From Diacronema lutheri (Eukaryota; Haptophyta; Pavlovophyceae; Pavlovales; Pavlovaceae): a DNA stretch of 64,000 nucleotides. The stretch covers positions 1 to 64,000 of the forward strand of contig JAGTXO010000070.1 of the NCBI GenBank assembly GCA_019448385.1, written 5' to 3'. The position numbers were made by a program, and so were the translations under genes. Below, one piece after another: positions 18,202 to 27,932 of the stretch. Position 1 is the first letter of the stretch; every line of letters starts with the position of its first letter. Below the pieces are notes generated by a model, which saw only the letters and a program-made list of their open reading frames with translations, searched no databases and was not told the DNA's origin.

Positions 18202-20976
18202 TCAGCCCGCCGGGTCGACGCCCGCGCCGCCGCGGCCGCCGCGCGCGCGCGCGCAGCAGCAGCGCTTGACAAGCCCGCCGTACGTATTGCCCTGCAGCCC
18301 GTGCCCTTTGGTCGGCACGGCGTCCGGCGCGGGCCGCGCCCAGTAATCGTTCGCCACGCACTCGCCGAACGCAGCGCTCTCGGCGGCGGTGAGCGGCGGC
18401 GCGAGCAAGGCCGCCCACGTGCGCTCCATGAAGTGGCCCTCTTCGATGCTGTCGACGCCGCGGTTGAGCAGTGCGCGGAGCCGCACGAACGTGCCTTGCG
18501 ACACGGCGTGCACGCGCTCGCGCGTGACCGCGAACGAGCCGCCGTAGCAGACGGGCACAAACTCGGCGTCGAGCAGCCGCAGCAGCTCGCTCTCGTCGAG
18601 CGCCTTTGCGAGAAACTGGAAGTGGTCGTACGGCGATTTGAACTGTGCGCCGTCGAGCGCGCGTGCCGCCGCAGCCTCCGGGACGGTGCCCGCCGGCGCG
18701 AGCAGCGCGGCGGACGCGTATCGACCCATGCGAAACGTGAACACCTGCCGGCGCAGGTGCCAGCGCGACGGCGAGAGCTCGCCCGCGCGGAAGCACGCAA
18801 AGCCGCCGACGCGCGCCTGCTCGAGCGCGTCGGGCACGCTCACGCTCAGCCTGCGCAGCCGCTCGATTGGGTAGGTCTCGTGTGAGTCCTTGACAAGCAG
18901 CACGAGGTCGGCGAGCGCGCCGTACCGCGCGGCGAGGTGGTGCGCCCACGTGTGGTCGCACCGGCCGACGTTGGGCAGCGGCACGACGCGCGCGTCGACG
19001 CCACTCGGCAGGGGCGGCAGTGCGGGGGTCTGGCCGCACTTGGAGTAGACGCTCACGCGCACGAGCCGCAGACCGCCGGCGCCCGCCACATCGGCTGCAA
19101 GCTGCGTCAAGAAGGCGAGCGGGTACGAACATTGCGAGACTGCGATCTCGGCGGTGAGCAGCGGCGGCGCCGCTGGCTCGGACGCGAACGGCGGCAGCAC
19201 CGCGCGCGCAAACGGCTCGCACGCTGGGCACGCCTCGTTGCATGGTGGCAGCCGGTCGAGGCGTGGCACCATCCGGTTGCGCGCCACGTAGTCCTCGAGC
19301 CGCTCCTGCAACGCGCTGCGCTGCTCCGCCGCCCACATGCGAGCGGCGAGCGCGCGGCGCGCGCCCGCGTCGCGCTCGGCGATGGCCGCGGCGGCGGCCA
19401 CCGCCGCATTGGCTGCCGCGTCGCGCGTGGGCGGTGCCTCGTCCGCGCGTTCGATCGCGCGCGCCGCGTGCGGCGTCTGTCCGCGCGGCATGCGCGGCGG
19501 CGGGTGCGGCTCGGCGGGCGCGCTCAGTGCAAGCAAACCGTCCGCGTCGAGCCGCTCGGCCGTGCGCGTACCGTTGCACAGCTGCTTCGGCAACGCGCCG
19601 TCCGCGAGCGGTTGGCCGCCGAAAAAGGCGAAGACCAGCTCGAGCGGACACGCGCCGGTCGCCGAGAGCCGCGGGTCCGCGTCTAGCGAGCGCGCCACGA
19701 GCTCGGCCGCCGACGGCGGCTCGCGCCCAAACGCGCAGCGCCGAAAGTCCCACCGCTGCTGGGAGCGCATCAGCGAGGCGATGTTGTCGCCCTCGTGCAA
19801 CGCGAGCTGCGAGAGGAACACCTCCGTCTCCATGCGCAGCCGTTCCGCGCCGTCGTGCAACAGCGCCGCCACATTGACCGCCGCGCCGCCGCCGGGGCGC
19901 GCGCGCGCGCTCGCCGCGCCCACCGGCGCCGCCTCCGCCGTCGCCGCCGCCGCCGTCGCCGCCGCCGCCGCGCCGCGCGACGGCGCCGCGTCAACGACGA
20001 GCGGCGCGGTGAGGCGGCGGCCGCCGCGCGGCGGCGCGCCACCGCGCTCGCCGCGTGTCGCGCAGCTGATCGGCACACGCTCCGAGCCGCTCCACGCGCG
20101 CTCCGTGCCGCTCGCACACGCGTGCGGCGCGACGTCCGCGCCACGGCCGACGCTGAGGTCTGCGAGGCGCTGCTCATCGAGCGTGTGCGGCCGCGCATCG
20201 ATCCAATTGAGTGCACGCGCATCGCGCTCATCGCATCGCTCGCCCAGCGCGCGCCGCCGGCCGAGGGCCCAGACGAGCCGCGGCACGTGCCGCACGGCGG
20301 TGAGGGCGAAGTGCGTTTGCACGTGCGCGTAACGGCCCTGCAACGAGACGGTCGGGCCGACGAGCGCGACGCCGCCGGCCGTGCTGCCGTTCGGCTCGCC
20401 CGCAAGCCGCGCCGCGAACGGGTAGAGCCAGCGCGGCCCATCCTCGCGCTTGGACCGCCAGCCGACGTACGCAGCCGGGCACGTGGATGCATCGGCGAGT
20501 GCGTACGGCCCACGCGCCGCGCAGCCCATGAGCGCCACGTGCGAGTACTTGCCGAGGGCGCGCCTTGCACCCAACGCCTTGAGTAGCGCTGTGTGCGCGA
20601 GCAGCTCGCCCGTGTCGCCGCCTTCGTCGCACGCGTGCCGGCGGACCGTCACGCCGGCGCCGCGCGGCGGCAGCGGCGGCATCGGCGACTCGCCAACGAC
20701 CGAGACGACGACGTCGGTAGTCTCGCGATCGAGCCCGTGACGGTAAAAAAAGCGCACGTTATCATCGCACTGCGCCGCTTCGACCCGCGCCTCGCCCCCC
20801 CCGGCCGGAGCGGCAGCGGCCGGCGCGTACGCGAGCGAGACGAGCAGCCGACGAAACGGCGCGCGAGCGTCGCGCGCATCGAGCGGCGGTGGGCACGTGC
20901 CGCACGGCGCAAAGGCGGCATAGCTAGCGGCTCCGCTCACGAGGAGCGGCGCGAGCAGCCGGGTGGCGCTGCGCAT
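18202..20976 (-). CDS. Two-domain secretory-pathway protein with C-terminal DUF3431-like domain
   Basis: 924 aa, single exon, ATG 20976. The N terminus (MRSATRLLAPLLVSGAASYA) looks like a signal peptide or signal anchor. The N-terminal domain (about 70-270) has the block SHVALMGCAARGPYALADAS then ALVGPTVSLQGRYAHVQTHF, similar to algal and protist glycosyltransferase-like proteins with an NSSVRGPF-type motif. After a long low-complexity linker, the C-terminal domain contains VSVYSKCGQ, LPNVGRCDHTWAHHLAARYG and LVLLVKDSHETYP. That is the pattern of DUF3431, whose members carry N-V-G-R-E-x-H-T-Y-L-H-H. A role in sugar modification of secreted glycoproteins is inference. Many Cys residues fit a lumenal protein. 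Confidence 0.72.
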   Translation of the reverse strand: MRSATRLLAPLLVSGAASYAAFAPCGTCPPPLDARDARAPFRRLLVSLAYAPAAAAPAGGGEARVEAAQCDDNVRFFYRHGLDRETTDVVVSVVGESPMPPLPPRGAGVTVRRHACDEGGDTGELLAHTALLKALGARRALGKYSHVALMGCAARGPYALADASTCPAAYVGWRSKREDGPRWLYPFAARLAGEPNGSTAGGVALVGPTVSLQGRYAHVQTHFALTAVRHVPRLVWALGRRRALGERCDERDARALNWIDARPHTLDEQRLADLSVGRGADVAPHACASGTERAWSGSERVPISCATRGERGGAPPRGGRRLTAPLVVDAAPSRGAAAAATAAAATAEAAPVGAASARARPGGGAAVNVAALLHDGAERLRMETEVFLSQLALHEGDNIASLMRSQQRWDFRRCAFGREPPSAAELVARSLDADPRLSATGACPLELVFAFFGGQPLADGALPKQLCNGTRTAERLDADGLLALSAPAEPHPPPRMPRGQTPHAARAIERADEAPPTRDAAANAAVAAAAAIAERDAGARRALAARMWAAEQRSALQERLEDYVARNRMVPRLDRLPPCNEACPACEPFARAVLPPFASEPAAPPLLTAEIAVSQCSYPLAFLTQLAADVAGAGGLRLVRVSVYSKCGQTPALPPLPSGVDARVVPLPNVGRCDHTWAHHLAARYGALADLVLLVKDSHETYPIERLRRLSVSVPDALEQARVGGFACFRAGELSPSRWHLRRQVFTFRMGRYASAALLAPAGTVPEAAAARALDGAQFKSPYDHFQFLAKALDESELLRLLDAEFVPVCYGGSFAVTRERVHAVSQGTFVRLRALLNRGVDSIEEGHFMERTWAALLAPPLTAAESAAFGECVANDYWARPAPDAVPTKGHGLQGNTYGGLVKRCCCARARGGRGGAGVDPAG

Positions 20977-21154
20977 CGACGGCCGTTCTGGCGCGCGCGC
21001 GGCACCCCAAGGTCGGCCGGCCGGGGCAAACGGGTTGGGTGCTCATTGCACGTCTAATGGTACTTTGCACGTATCATGGTACTTTTAAACTGTTGCACGC
21101 TGATTTCGAAATTGTATGGCGTACCCAGACCATCGGATCCCGCCCAGCCAGACG
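20977..21154. promoter_or_regulatory. Divergent promoter region with repeated TGGTACTTT
   Basis: Lies between two divergent genes and is noticeably AT-richer than its surroundings. The string TGGTACTTT occurs twice about 20 bp apart (near 21058-21066 and 21077-21085). A bidirectional promoter is inferred from position and composition. Confidence 0.4.
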
Positions 21155-21544
21155 ATGGCCGCGGTACGAATCGCGTGGCTCGTGGCGTTGACGCTCACCT
21201 CGGGTGTAGAGGGCGCTTCCGCCCTCTCGGTGGCGACGTCGAGGGGGCGGCACACGGCGCATGACGCGCCTATGCCGACGATCCGGCCCGGCGCGCCCGT
21301 CGCGTCCCACGCGCCGCTCGGGAGGCTCGCAGCGGCGCGCGGCGGCGCGCTCGGCCTCGGCCTACTCGGCGCGGCGGTCGCTTCGGCCGTGCGCTCGGTG
21401 GTGCGGCTGCTCCGGCTGCAGCTGCTCATTCTTGCATTAGCGACTGTCTGGCCGATCCCACTCGTGCTGTGCATCTACTGGCTCATGCACGTCTGGTTTG
21501 GCGCCGAGGGCACGAGCATGATCGCCTTCACCGGCATCAGGTGA
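21155..21544 (+). CDS. Small membrane protein, unrecognised
   Basis: 129 aa from the ATG at 21155 (MAAVRIAWLVALTLTSGVEG), which gives a classic signal peptide. An upstream in-frame ATG at 21116 would add 13 residues and bury it. After a hydrophilic stretch there are hydrophobic segments (GGALGLGLLGAAVASAV and LQLLILALATVWPIPLVLCI) and a short tail ending TGIR. A secreted or plastid membrane location is likely. The final codons read ATCAGGTGAGC, which also resembles a splice donor, so a further exon cannot be excluded. A strong hairpin follows directly. Confidence 0.55.
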   Translation: MAAVRIAWLVALTLTSGVEGASALSVATSRGRHTAHDAPMPTIRPGAPVASHAPLGRLAAARGGALGLGLLGAAVASAVRSVVRLLRLQLLILALATVWPIPLVLCIYWLMHVWFGAEGTSMIAFTGIR

Positions 21545-21550
21545 GCGCGC

Positions 21551-21604
21551 CTCGCACGCTCGGGCCGAGAGCGAGGCGCAGCGCTCTCAGCCCGAGCGTG
21601 CGAG
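21551..21604. terminator. 54-nt hairpin between convergent ORFs
   Basis: A 15-bp perfect inverted repeat (CTCGCACGCTCGGGC at 21551-21565 and its complement at 21590-21604) is extended inward by GAGAGCG/CGCTCTC, with an 8-nt loop. It sits immediately after the stop of the plus-strand gene and overlaps the stop of the small minus-strand ORF. A 3'-end processing or bidirectional termination role is inferred. Confidence 0.55.
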
Positions 21605-21865
21605 GGCGGCGGTGTGGCCGTTGCAAGGCGTGCACGCCAGCGTGAACCGCTCTTCCTCGGGCTCGGCGGCAGCCGCAGCCACGTCGCGGGCTCGCGGCGC
21701 AGCAGCGCATCGTGTGCTGGTGCAGACGAGACCCGACCGCGCAAAAGTCGGACTGACGCCACTGATGAGCGCGTGCGCCGGCGCGCACGCGCTCGCCAGC
21801 ACTGGTAAAGACGGGCGGGAGCCTGCGCCACTGCGCCACGCGTCATACGTGTAAGCGGCAGCCAT
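21587..21865 (-). CDS. Possible small Cys-containing protein
   Basis: 92-aa frame from the ATG at 21865 (MAAAYTYDAWRSGAGSRPSL) to a stop inside the hairpin at 21551-21604. It contains spaced cysteines (LASACAPAH, LVCTSTRC, LACTPCNGH) and an acidic segment EPEEERF. No family was recognised. In its favour: it fills an otherwise empty 320-bp gap, it is tail-to-tail with the upstream gene across the hairpin, and its ATG overlaps head-on with the prolyl hydroxylase ATG. Against it: the ORF is short in GC-rich DNA, where spurious frames are common. Confidence 0.33.
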   Translation of the reverse strand: MAAAYTYDAWRSGAGSRPSLPVLASACAPAHALISGVSPTFARSGLVCTSTRCAAAPRARDVAAAAAEPEEERFTLACTPCNGHTAALARSG

Positions 21866-22703
21866 GATGGCGGTCGGGGTATTGCTGCAGACCGTCCACG
21901 TTCGGGCCGGAGTGCGGAGCGCGTCGCTCGCGTCGCTCCGGCCGTTCGCGCACAACGACATGATCAACCTCGATTACCCCGGCCTCCGCCTCGTCTGGCA
22001 GAGCGCGCGCTCCGGCGCACCGATCTTTGCGGTCGACGACTTCCTCTCGCGCTCCGAGTGCGATCGGGCGCTCGCAAAGTGCGCGGGCGCGTGGGTGGCG
22101 TCGGCGCCAGGCGCCAACCCGCCGGCGTCGACGATCCGCACGTCGCAGAACGTCGTCCTCGCCAAGAGCGAGACGCCCGCCATCCAGGCGCGCATCGCTG
22201 AGCTTGTCGGCCGGCCGCGCGCGTGCTTTGCTCCCCTCAAAATTGTGCGGTACGAGCGCGGGCAGCAATTCTCGCCGCACCTCGACACGGCGGGACTGAG
22301 CGAAGAGGCGCGCGCGCTTGAGTGGCACGCGCCGCCTCGCCGCGCGCTGGCCAACTTGAACGTCGAGCTGACCGTCTTCGTGTATCTCAATTCGGCGCGC
22401 GAGGGCGGCGAGACAGCATTCTACGACGACTTCCCCGACGGCGCGGAGACGGTGCGCCTCGCGCCGCGCCGCGGCATGGCCGTCGTCTTCTTCGTCACGC
22501 CGCAGCGGGAGATTGAGCGCTGCGGCTGGTGCCACGGCGGCGCGAGCAGCTTCGCATTCCGCGACATGCTGCACGCGGGCCTGCCCGCCGTCGACACCAA
22601 GCACCTCCTCGCGCAATGGGTGTGGAGCGCGGACATGGACCGCGACCCGCGCACGCCGAGCGCGGACAACGCGCCCATGCTCCTTGGCGGCGAGCCGTTG
22701 TAG
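21864..22703 (+). CDS. Prolyl 4-hydroxylase-like 2OG-Fe(II) oxygenase
   Basis: 279 aa. Hydroxylates prolyl residues using 2-oxoglutarate, Fe(II), O2 and ascorbate. Visible signatures: RTSQNVVL near residue 92, YERGQQFSPHLD with the first iron His and Asp near 139-141, VYLNSAREGGETAFYDDF, and MLHAGLPAVDTKHLLAQWVW with the second iron His and the 2OG-binding Lys near 235-245. The set matches plant and algal collagen-type P4H catalytic domains. The N terminus (MMAVGVLLQTVHVRAG) is weakly hydrophobic and not a convincing signal anchor. The gene is convergent with VPS34 across a poly-G tract. Confidence 0.87.
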   Translation: MMAVGVLLQTVHVRAGVRSASLASLRPFAHNDMINLDYPGLRLVWQSARSGAPIFAVDDFLSRSECDRALAKCAGAWVASAPGANPPASTIRTSQNVVLAKSETPAIQARIAELVGRPRACFAPLKIVRYERGQQFSPHLDTAGLSEEARALEWHAPPRRALANLNVELTVFVYLNSAREGGETAFYDDFPDGAETVRLAPRRGMAVVFFVTPQREIERCGWCHGGASSFAFRDMLHAGLPAVDTKHLLAQWVWSADMDRDPRTPSADNAPMLLGGEPL

Positions 22704-22731
22704 CGCTGCGCGCTCTCGGGGGGTGGGGGGT

Positions 22732-22756
22732 GGGGGGGGGGGGGGGGGGGGGGGGG
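22732..22756. repeat. Poly-G(25) between convergent genes
   Basis: The 65-bp gap between the stops of the prolyl hydroxylase and VPS34 genes contains GGGGGGTGGGGGGT followed by a run of 25 G. Potential G-quadruplex; the exact length is uncertain. Confidence 0.85.
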
Positions 22757-22768
22757 AGGAAAGCCCGG

Positions 22769-25700
22769 TTAGGAGCGCCAGTACTGCGCCCAGCGGTGGA
22801 TGGTCTCGGTGACCTGCGGAAAGAGCGCCGAGACCGAGTCGTTGATCACCTGCTGGAAGAAGTGCACCGCCTCCTCATCGCTCAGATCGAGGCGGAAGCG
22901 CTCCTGCAACTTTGCAATGTCGTGCTCCGAGCCGAGGTCGTGGATGCCCGCGTCGACCATCAGCGTAAAGAGGTTGCTGATCAGGGCTGACGACTTGCGC
23001 AGCAGGTTGAACGCCTGCGCGCACCGAGCGGCACGGCGGACGGCCGAGCGCGAGAGGTGAGGGCAGGATGGCAGAACGGCAGCCATGAGGCCACAGCAGC
23101 TCGGTCGGTGGGTGAGGGCAGGATGGCAGAACGGCAGCCATGAGGCCACAGCAGCTCGGTCGGTGGGTGAGGGCAGGATGGCAGAATGGCAGCCATGAGG
23201 CCACAGCAGCTCGGTCGGTGGGTGAGGGCAGGATGGCAGAATGGCAGCCATGAGGCCACAGCAGCTCGGTCGGTGGGTGAGGGCAGGATGGCAGAACGGC
23301 AGCCATGAGGCCACAGCAGCTCGGTCGGTGGGTGAGGGCAGGATGGCAGAACGGCAGCCATGAGGCCACAGCAGCTCGGTCGGTGGGTGAGGGCAGGATG
23401 GCAGAACGGCAGCCATGAGGCCACAGCAGCTCGGTCGGTGGGTGAGGGCAGGATGGCAGAATGGCAGCCATGAGGCCACAGCAGCTCGGTCGGTGGGTGA
23501 GGGCAGGATGGCAGAATGGCAGCCATGAGGCCACAGCAGCTCGGTCGGTGGGTGAGGGCAGGATGGCAGAACGGCAGCCATGAGGCCACAGCAGCTCGGT
23601 CGGTGGGTGAGGGCAGGATGGCAGAATGGCAGCCATGAGGCCACAGCAGCTCGGTCGGTGGGTGAGGGCGGGATGGCAGAATGGCAGCCATGAGGCCACA
23701 GCAGCTCGGACGGTGGGTGAGGGCAGGATGGCAGAATGGCAGCCATGAGGCCACAGCAGCTCGGTCGGTGGGTGAGGGCAGGATGGCAGAATGGCAGCCA
23801 TGAGGCCACAGCAGCTCGGTCGGTGGGTGAGGGCGGGATGGCAGAATGGCAGCCATGAGGCCACAGCAGCTCGGTCGGTGGGTGAGGGCAGGATGGCAGA
23901 ATGGCAGCCATGAGGCCACAGCAGCTCGGTCGGTGGGTGAGGGCAGGATGGCAGAACGGCAGCCATGAGGCCACAGCAGCTCGGTCGGTGGGTGAGGGCA
24001 GGATGGCAGAACGGCAGCCATGAGGCCACAGCAGCTCGGTCGGTGGGTGAGGGCAGGATGGCAGAACGGCAGCCATGAGGCCACAGCAGCTCGGTCGGTG
24101 GGTGAGGGCAGGATGGCAGAACGGCAGCCATGAGGCCACAGCAGCTCGGTCGGTGGGTGAGGGCAGGATGGCAGAACGGCAGCCATGAGGCCACAGCAGC
24201 TCGGTCGGTGGGTGAGGGCAGGATGGCAGAACGGCAGCCATGAGGCCACAGCAGCTCGGTCGGTGGGTGAGGGCAGGATGGCAGAACGGCAGCCATGAGG
24301 CCACAGCAGCTCGGTCGGTGGGTGAGGGCGGCAGGCGGCAGGGGTGGGGGCTGAGCGGCCGAAACGCGCGGCGCGTGGCGCGTGGCGCGTGGCGCTCGCC
24401 TCGCAGCACGTCGCCTTGAAGTCGTGGTAGTCGGCGGAATGCGCGCCGCCCATCGCCTCGACCATCTCGCGGCACAGCTTCATCGGCGGCGGCAGCGGCT
24501 TCGGATCCCTGCCCAATATGTACCCAAAGTCGATGTGGAAAAGCTCGCCCCCCGTGGTCAGCATCAAATTGTCCAAATGCCTGTCGCCCACGGAGAGGAG
24601 ATAGGTGATCACACAGTAGCCCGCGCAGCTCTTCACAAAGGCGTCGAGCACATCCGGCCTGATCCCGTAACGGCCGCTCTCGCTCGGGTGGTGCGCGCGC
24701 AGGAACTGGCGGATGTCGCCGCGGTACTGCGCGAGCACGTCGGCGAGCGCGAAGGAGCGGTCGACGACCTGCACAATGCCCTCGCGGCAGCCCGTGGGTA
24801 GAACCATGTACGGCGTCAGCCGCAGGTCGAAGCCCTCGCGTTTGAGCAGCGCGTCCATCAGCGCGACAACCTGCGTGACGAGCTGGTCCTGCCGCAGGTC
24901 ATCGCCCGATTTAAAAATGATCCGGTACAGCGACGCGTCCGCGCGAGCGAGCCGGCGCGGCGGCGGGCGCCCGCCGCCACCGCCACGGCTGGCGGCGCCG
25001 GCGGGCGCGGCAGCGGCGGGCGCGGCGGCGGTCGCGGCCGCCGCTGCGCCGCGCTCGTCCACGTCCGCATGCTCGTCCAGCGGCGTGTCGGGCTCATCGT
25101 CGTCGCACACGCGCAGGCAGATGCCAAGCGGTGAGAGCGCCGATTTATAAATCGTGCAGCCCTCGCACAGCACGCCAGTGGCGCGGACGGTCGGGTCGAT
25201 GGGCAGCGGCAGCGCCGGCTGCCCGTCGCACGGCGCAAGCGCGCGCAACAGCTCGCTCCCCTCCGCACCGAGCTGCGCGCGCAGTCGCTCCACCTTGCGC
25301 GGACGCACCTCAGCCGACGCGCGCACGGCGCGCGACAGAGCGGAGAGCGCGCGCACAAAGGCCACCTGCCGGCCGAGCGCGCGCACGGTGCGCCGGCCGG
25401 CAGCCGTGCGGCCGAGCGCGCCGAGCAGCGCGCGGTGCACGCGCTGGAACATGCCGCCCGCGCTGCCCAGCGGCGCCTCGTCCGCGTCCGCGTCGGCGGC
25501 GGCGGCCGCGTCGGCGTCGGCGGCCACCGTCGCCGCATCGCGCGGCGCGGGCGCGGCGCCTGCCGCCGCGGCCGCCGCCTTCGCCGCCGCCGCCCTCGCC
25601 GCGCGCACGCCGCCGTCCTGCGCGCCGTCGGCCGCTGCCCACGCCGCCGCCGAGCCGCCGTCCGCACCCGCGAGCAGCCCCGCCGCCATGCGCGCGTGCC

Positions 25701-27932
25701 GAATCTCGACGAGCAGGTACCTGTAGGGGAGAGGGGGGGGCGGGGTGAGGGAGGGGTAGGGGCCCGGGAGCGGAGAGCGGGCGTGGAGGCGGAGGCGGCG
25801 GGCCGGAAGCACAGACCGGCGCCGGATCGCGCGCACATCGCGCGCGCGGCGGTCAGCGGCGGCGCCGCGCGCACACCGCGCGCGCGCGCGCGCGCACGAT
25901 CAGAGGGTGGTCGCATGATCAGAGGGTGGTCGCGTGTTGAGAGGACGCGCACGCACCAGTGCAGCGCGACTGCGGTGGGCACGTGCGAGCACGCCCTGCG
26001 CACGAGCAGCGCGCCAAGCGGCGAGAGCGGGGATAGCGTCGCCCGCTCGCCCGCGCCATCTCTCGCGGCGGGAGCGGCAGACGCGGCGGGCGCGCCGCTC
26101 GCGACGGCGACGGCCGCCTGCGCGTCCCTGCCCGCCGGTGTCTCGTGCACGTCGTCGTAGCGCAGCGCCTGCACGAGCGGCAGCAGCAGCGCGAGCAGCT
26201 GCGCGTCGGACGCGCGCGCGAGCATGACCACCGCATACTCGCGCACAACGGGCGCGGCATGCGCGAAGGGCCGGCCGAGCAGCTCGACGGCCCCCTCGGC
26301 GTCGGGCGGCGCCCAGCGCGGGAGCAGCCAGCGCACGTGCGCAACCTCCCTCGCATCAAGCCAGTCGACCGCGCGCAGAAACTTGCCCAACGCACGGCTC
26401 TCGCCAAGCAATGCGGTGCGCATTCGCCAGAAGAGCTCCCGCTGGGCGGGTGTGAGGTGGTAACTGACGGGCACACTGAGTAGTCGGCGCAGCTCGGCGC
26501 GCTCGGCTGCGTCCGGCGCCGCCGCGCGCAGCCCCTCCTCGTCCGCAGGCGTCGCACGCGCGAGCTTGAGCGCCTTCAGCTGCGCGGCGTTGTCCTGGCC
26601 CACGCCGCAGTCGGCAGTGCGACGCCACCACGCGCTGCTACTCGCCGCCGCCGCCGCCGCCGCGACCGCCTCCGCGACCGCGTCGTCCGCGCCGCCGTCG
26701 AGCTCGGCGCCGGCACGCGCCTCCGACCGCTGCGCCTCGCCGTGCACGGCCGCGGCGTGGCGCAGCGCGTGCTCGACGCGCGGCAGCTCGACGACGAGGA
26801 GGAGACGGGGCCGCTCGTGGGCGCATGCAGCCTGTAAGCGCTCGAGTTCGCGGTAGACGAGACGGTCGAGCCACGGCAGCTGCTGCTGCTGCTGCTGCTG
26901 CTGCTGCATCAGCGCGGCCTCGCCGCTGTCCGCGCAGCCGAGCGCACCGCCCAACGAGAGCGCGCCGATCGACGCACCGGACCCGCCACCGGACCCACCC
27001 GCGCAGCCGGCGCCAGCGGCAGACGTGACATAGTCCACCGCGCCCACGCCGCCGCATCCGCCCGCGCACGTCGACGCGCCGGCCGAGCAACCGACCGCCG
27101 TCCAGCGCGCAGCCGCCAGTTCTCTGTGCCGCAGCGCGCGCTCGATGCGAATTAGCTCCGCCTCGAGTGCGCCCCCCGCGCTTCCCGCGCCCCCCGCGAC
27201 CCCCGCGCCCACCGCGACCCCCGCGCCCGCCTGCGCGCAGCCCGGCGCGGCGACGGTGCCGAGCGCGGTCGGCGACGGCGCGTGCTGCGCGCCGTGCGCC
27301 ACGCCATGCGCCGCGCCTGCGCCCGCGCGCGCCGCCCTCGCACCTGCGGGCTCGAGTGGCTCGTGGCCATCGAGAAGGAGCGACAATTCCTTCTGCCCGA
27401 CGCGCAACTGCCCCTGCTCGTTGAAAAGGCGGAGCGACGCGCGGCCGGCGCACACGGCGGTACCCGGCCCGCGCGGCGCGTAGAGCGCGATGCGCACCTC
27501 CGCGTCCGCGCCCAGATCACGGTACGCCGCCGGGAAGCACAGCCACTCGCCCCAGCGCAGCAGCTCGCCGCACGCGCTCGCCGTGCAGAGCGGCGCGCAC
27601 AGCGGCCGGCCGCGCGAGTAGAGCTGGCACGAGACGTGCACGTCGGCACTCGCCGCGCCCACACGCCGCGCGAACCGCTCGGCGAAGCTGCCGCCGCTCT
27701 CCGCCATCTGCCCGTGAAGCGCCGCCGCGGCCGCGCCGGCCGCGGCCGCCGGCTCGTCGGGCGGAAACGTTCCGCGCACCTCGCCGATGCGCAGGCGGAC
27801 GGGCAGCGCTACGTCGCTGTTCAAAAAGTAGAGCGGCGCGTGGTGCAGCGCGCGCGCCTCGAGCCCATGTCCCACGCTCTCCACCATGCGCTCCGCCACC
27901 TCACGCGGCAGCGGCGCGCGCCCACCGCCCAT
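22769..27932 (-). CDS. VPS34: Class III phosphatidylinositol 3-kinase (VPS34)
   Basis: Makes PI3P on endosomes and autophagosomes. Exons 27932-25957, 25720-24400 and 23014-22769 give 1180 aa, longer than the usual 850-900 because of Ala/Gly-rich insertions and a short poly-Gln run (near 26878-26907). Domain order: N-terminal C2-like (LRLFNEQGQLRVGQKELSLL), helical PIK (WRMRTALLGESRALGKFLRA), and kinase with KSGDDLRQDQLVTQV, the catalytic loop GDRHLDNLML and activation segment HIDFGYILG. The extreme C terminus HRWAQYWRS is the VPS34 signature. Splice 1 (25721-25956) rebuilds HW/YLLVEI. Splice 2 joins CCE to AFNLLRKSSALI, is fixed by conservation, and implies a GC donor. The second intron is filled by a 55-bp minisatellite. 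Confidence 0.93.
23058..24322. repeat. 55-bp minisatellite, 23 copies, inside VPS34 intron
   Basis: Twenty-three head-to-tail copies of a 55-bp unit beginning TGAGGGCAGGATGGCAGAAC, plus a partial copy. Copies differ at only a few positions (AACGG or AATGG; AGGGCA or AGGGCG; one GGACGG in place of GGTCGG near 23708). That near-identity points to recent amplification or homogenisation. It occupies most of the intron 23015-24399. On the gene's strand it has no stop codon in any frame. Confidence 0.96.

Noticed and set aside
23058-24322. CRISPR-like array
   Set aside because: The units are contiguous 55-bp tandem copies with no unique spacers, in a eukaryotic intron.
22769-24475. A long Pro/Cys/Trp-rich repeat protein encoded by the 55-bp array
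   Set aside because: The frame exists only because the repeat lacks stops; it lies inside a VPS34 intron fixed by conserved flanking residues. Kept as a repeat and as an intron-retention possibility, not as a gene.
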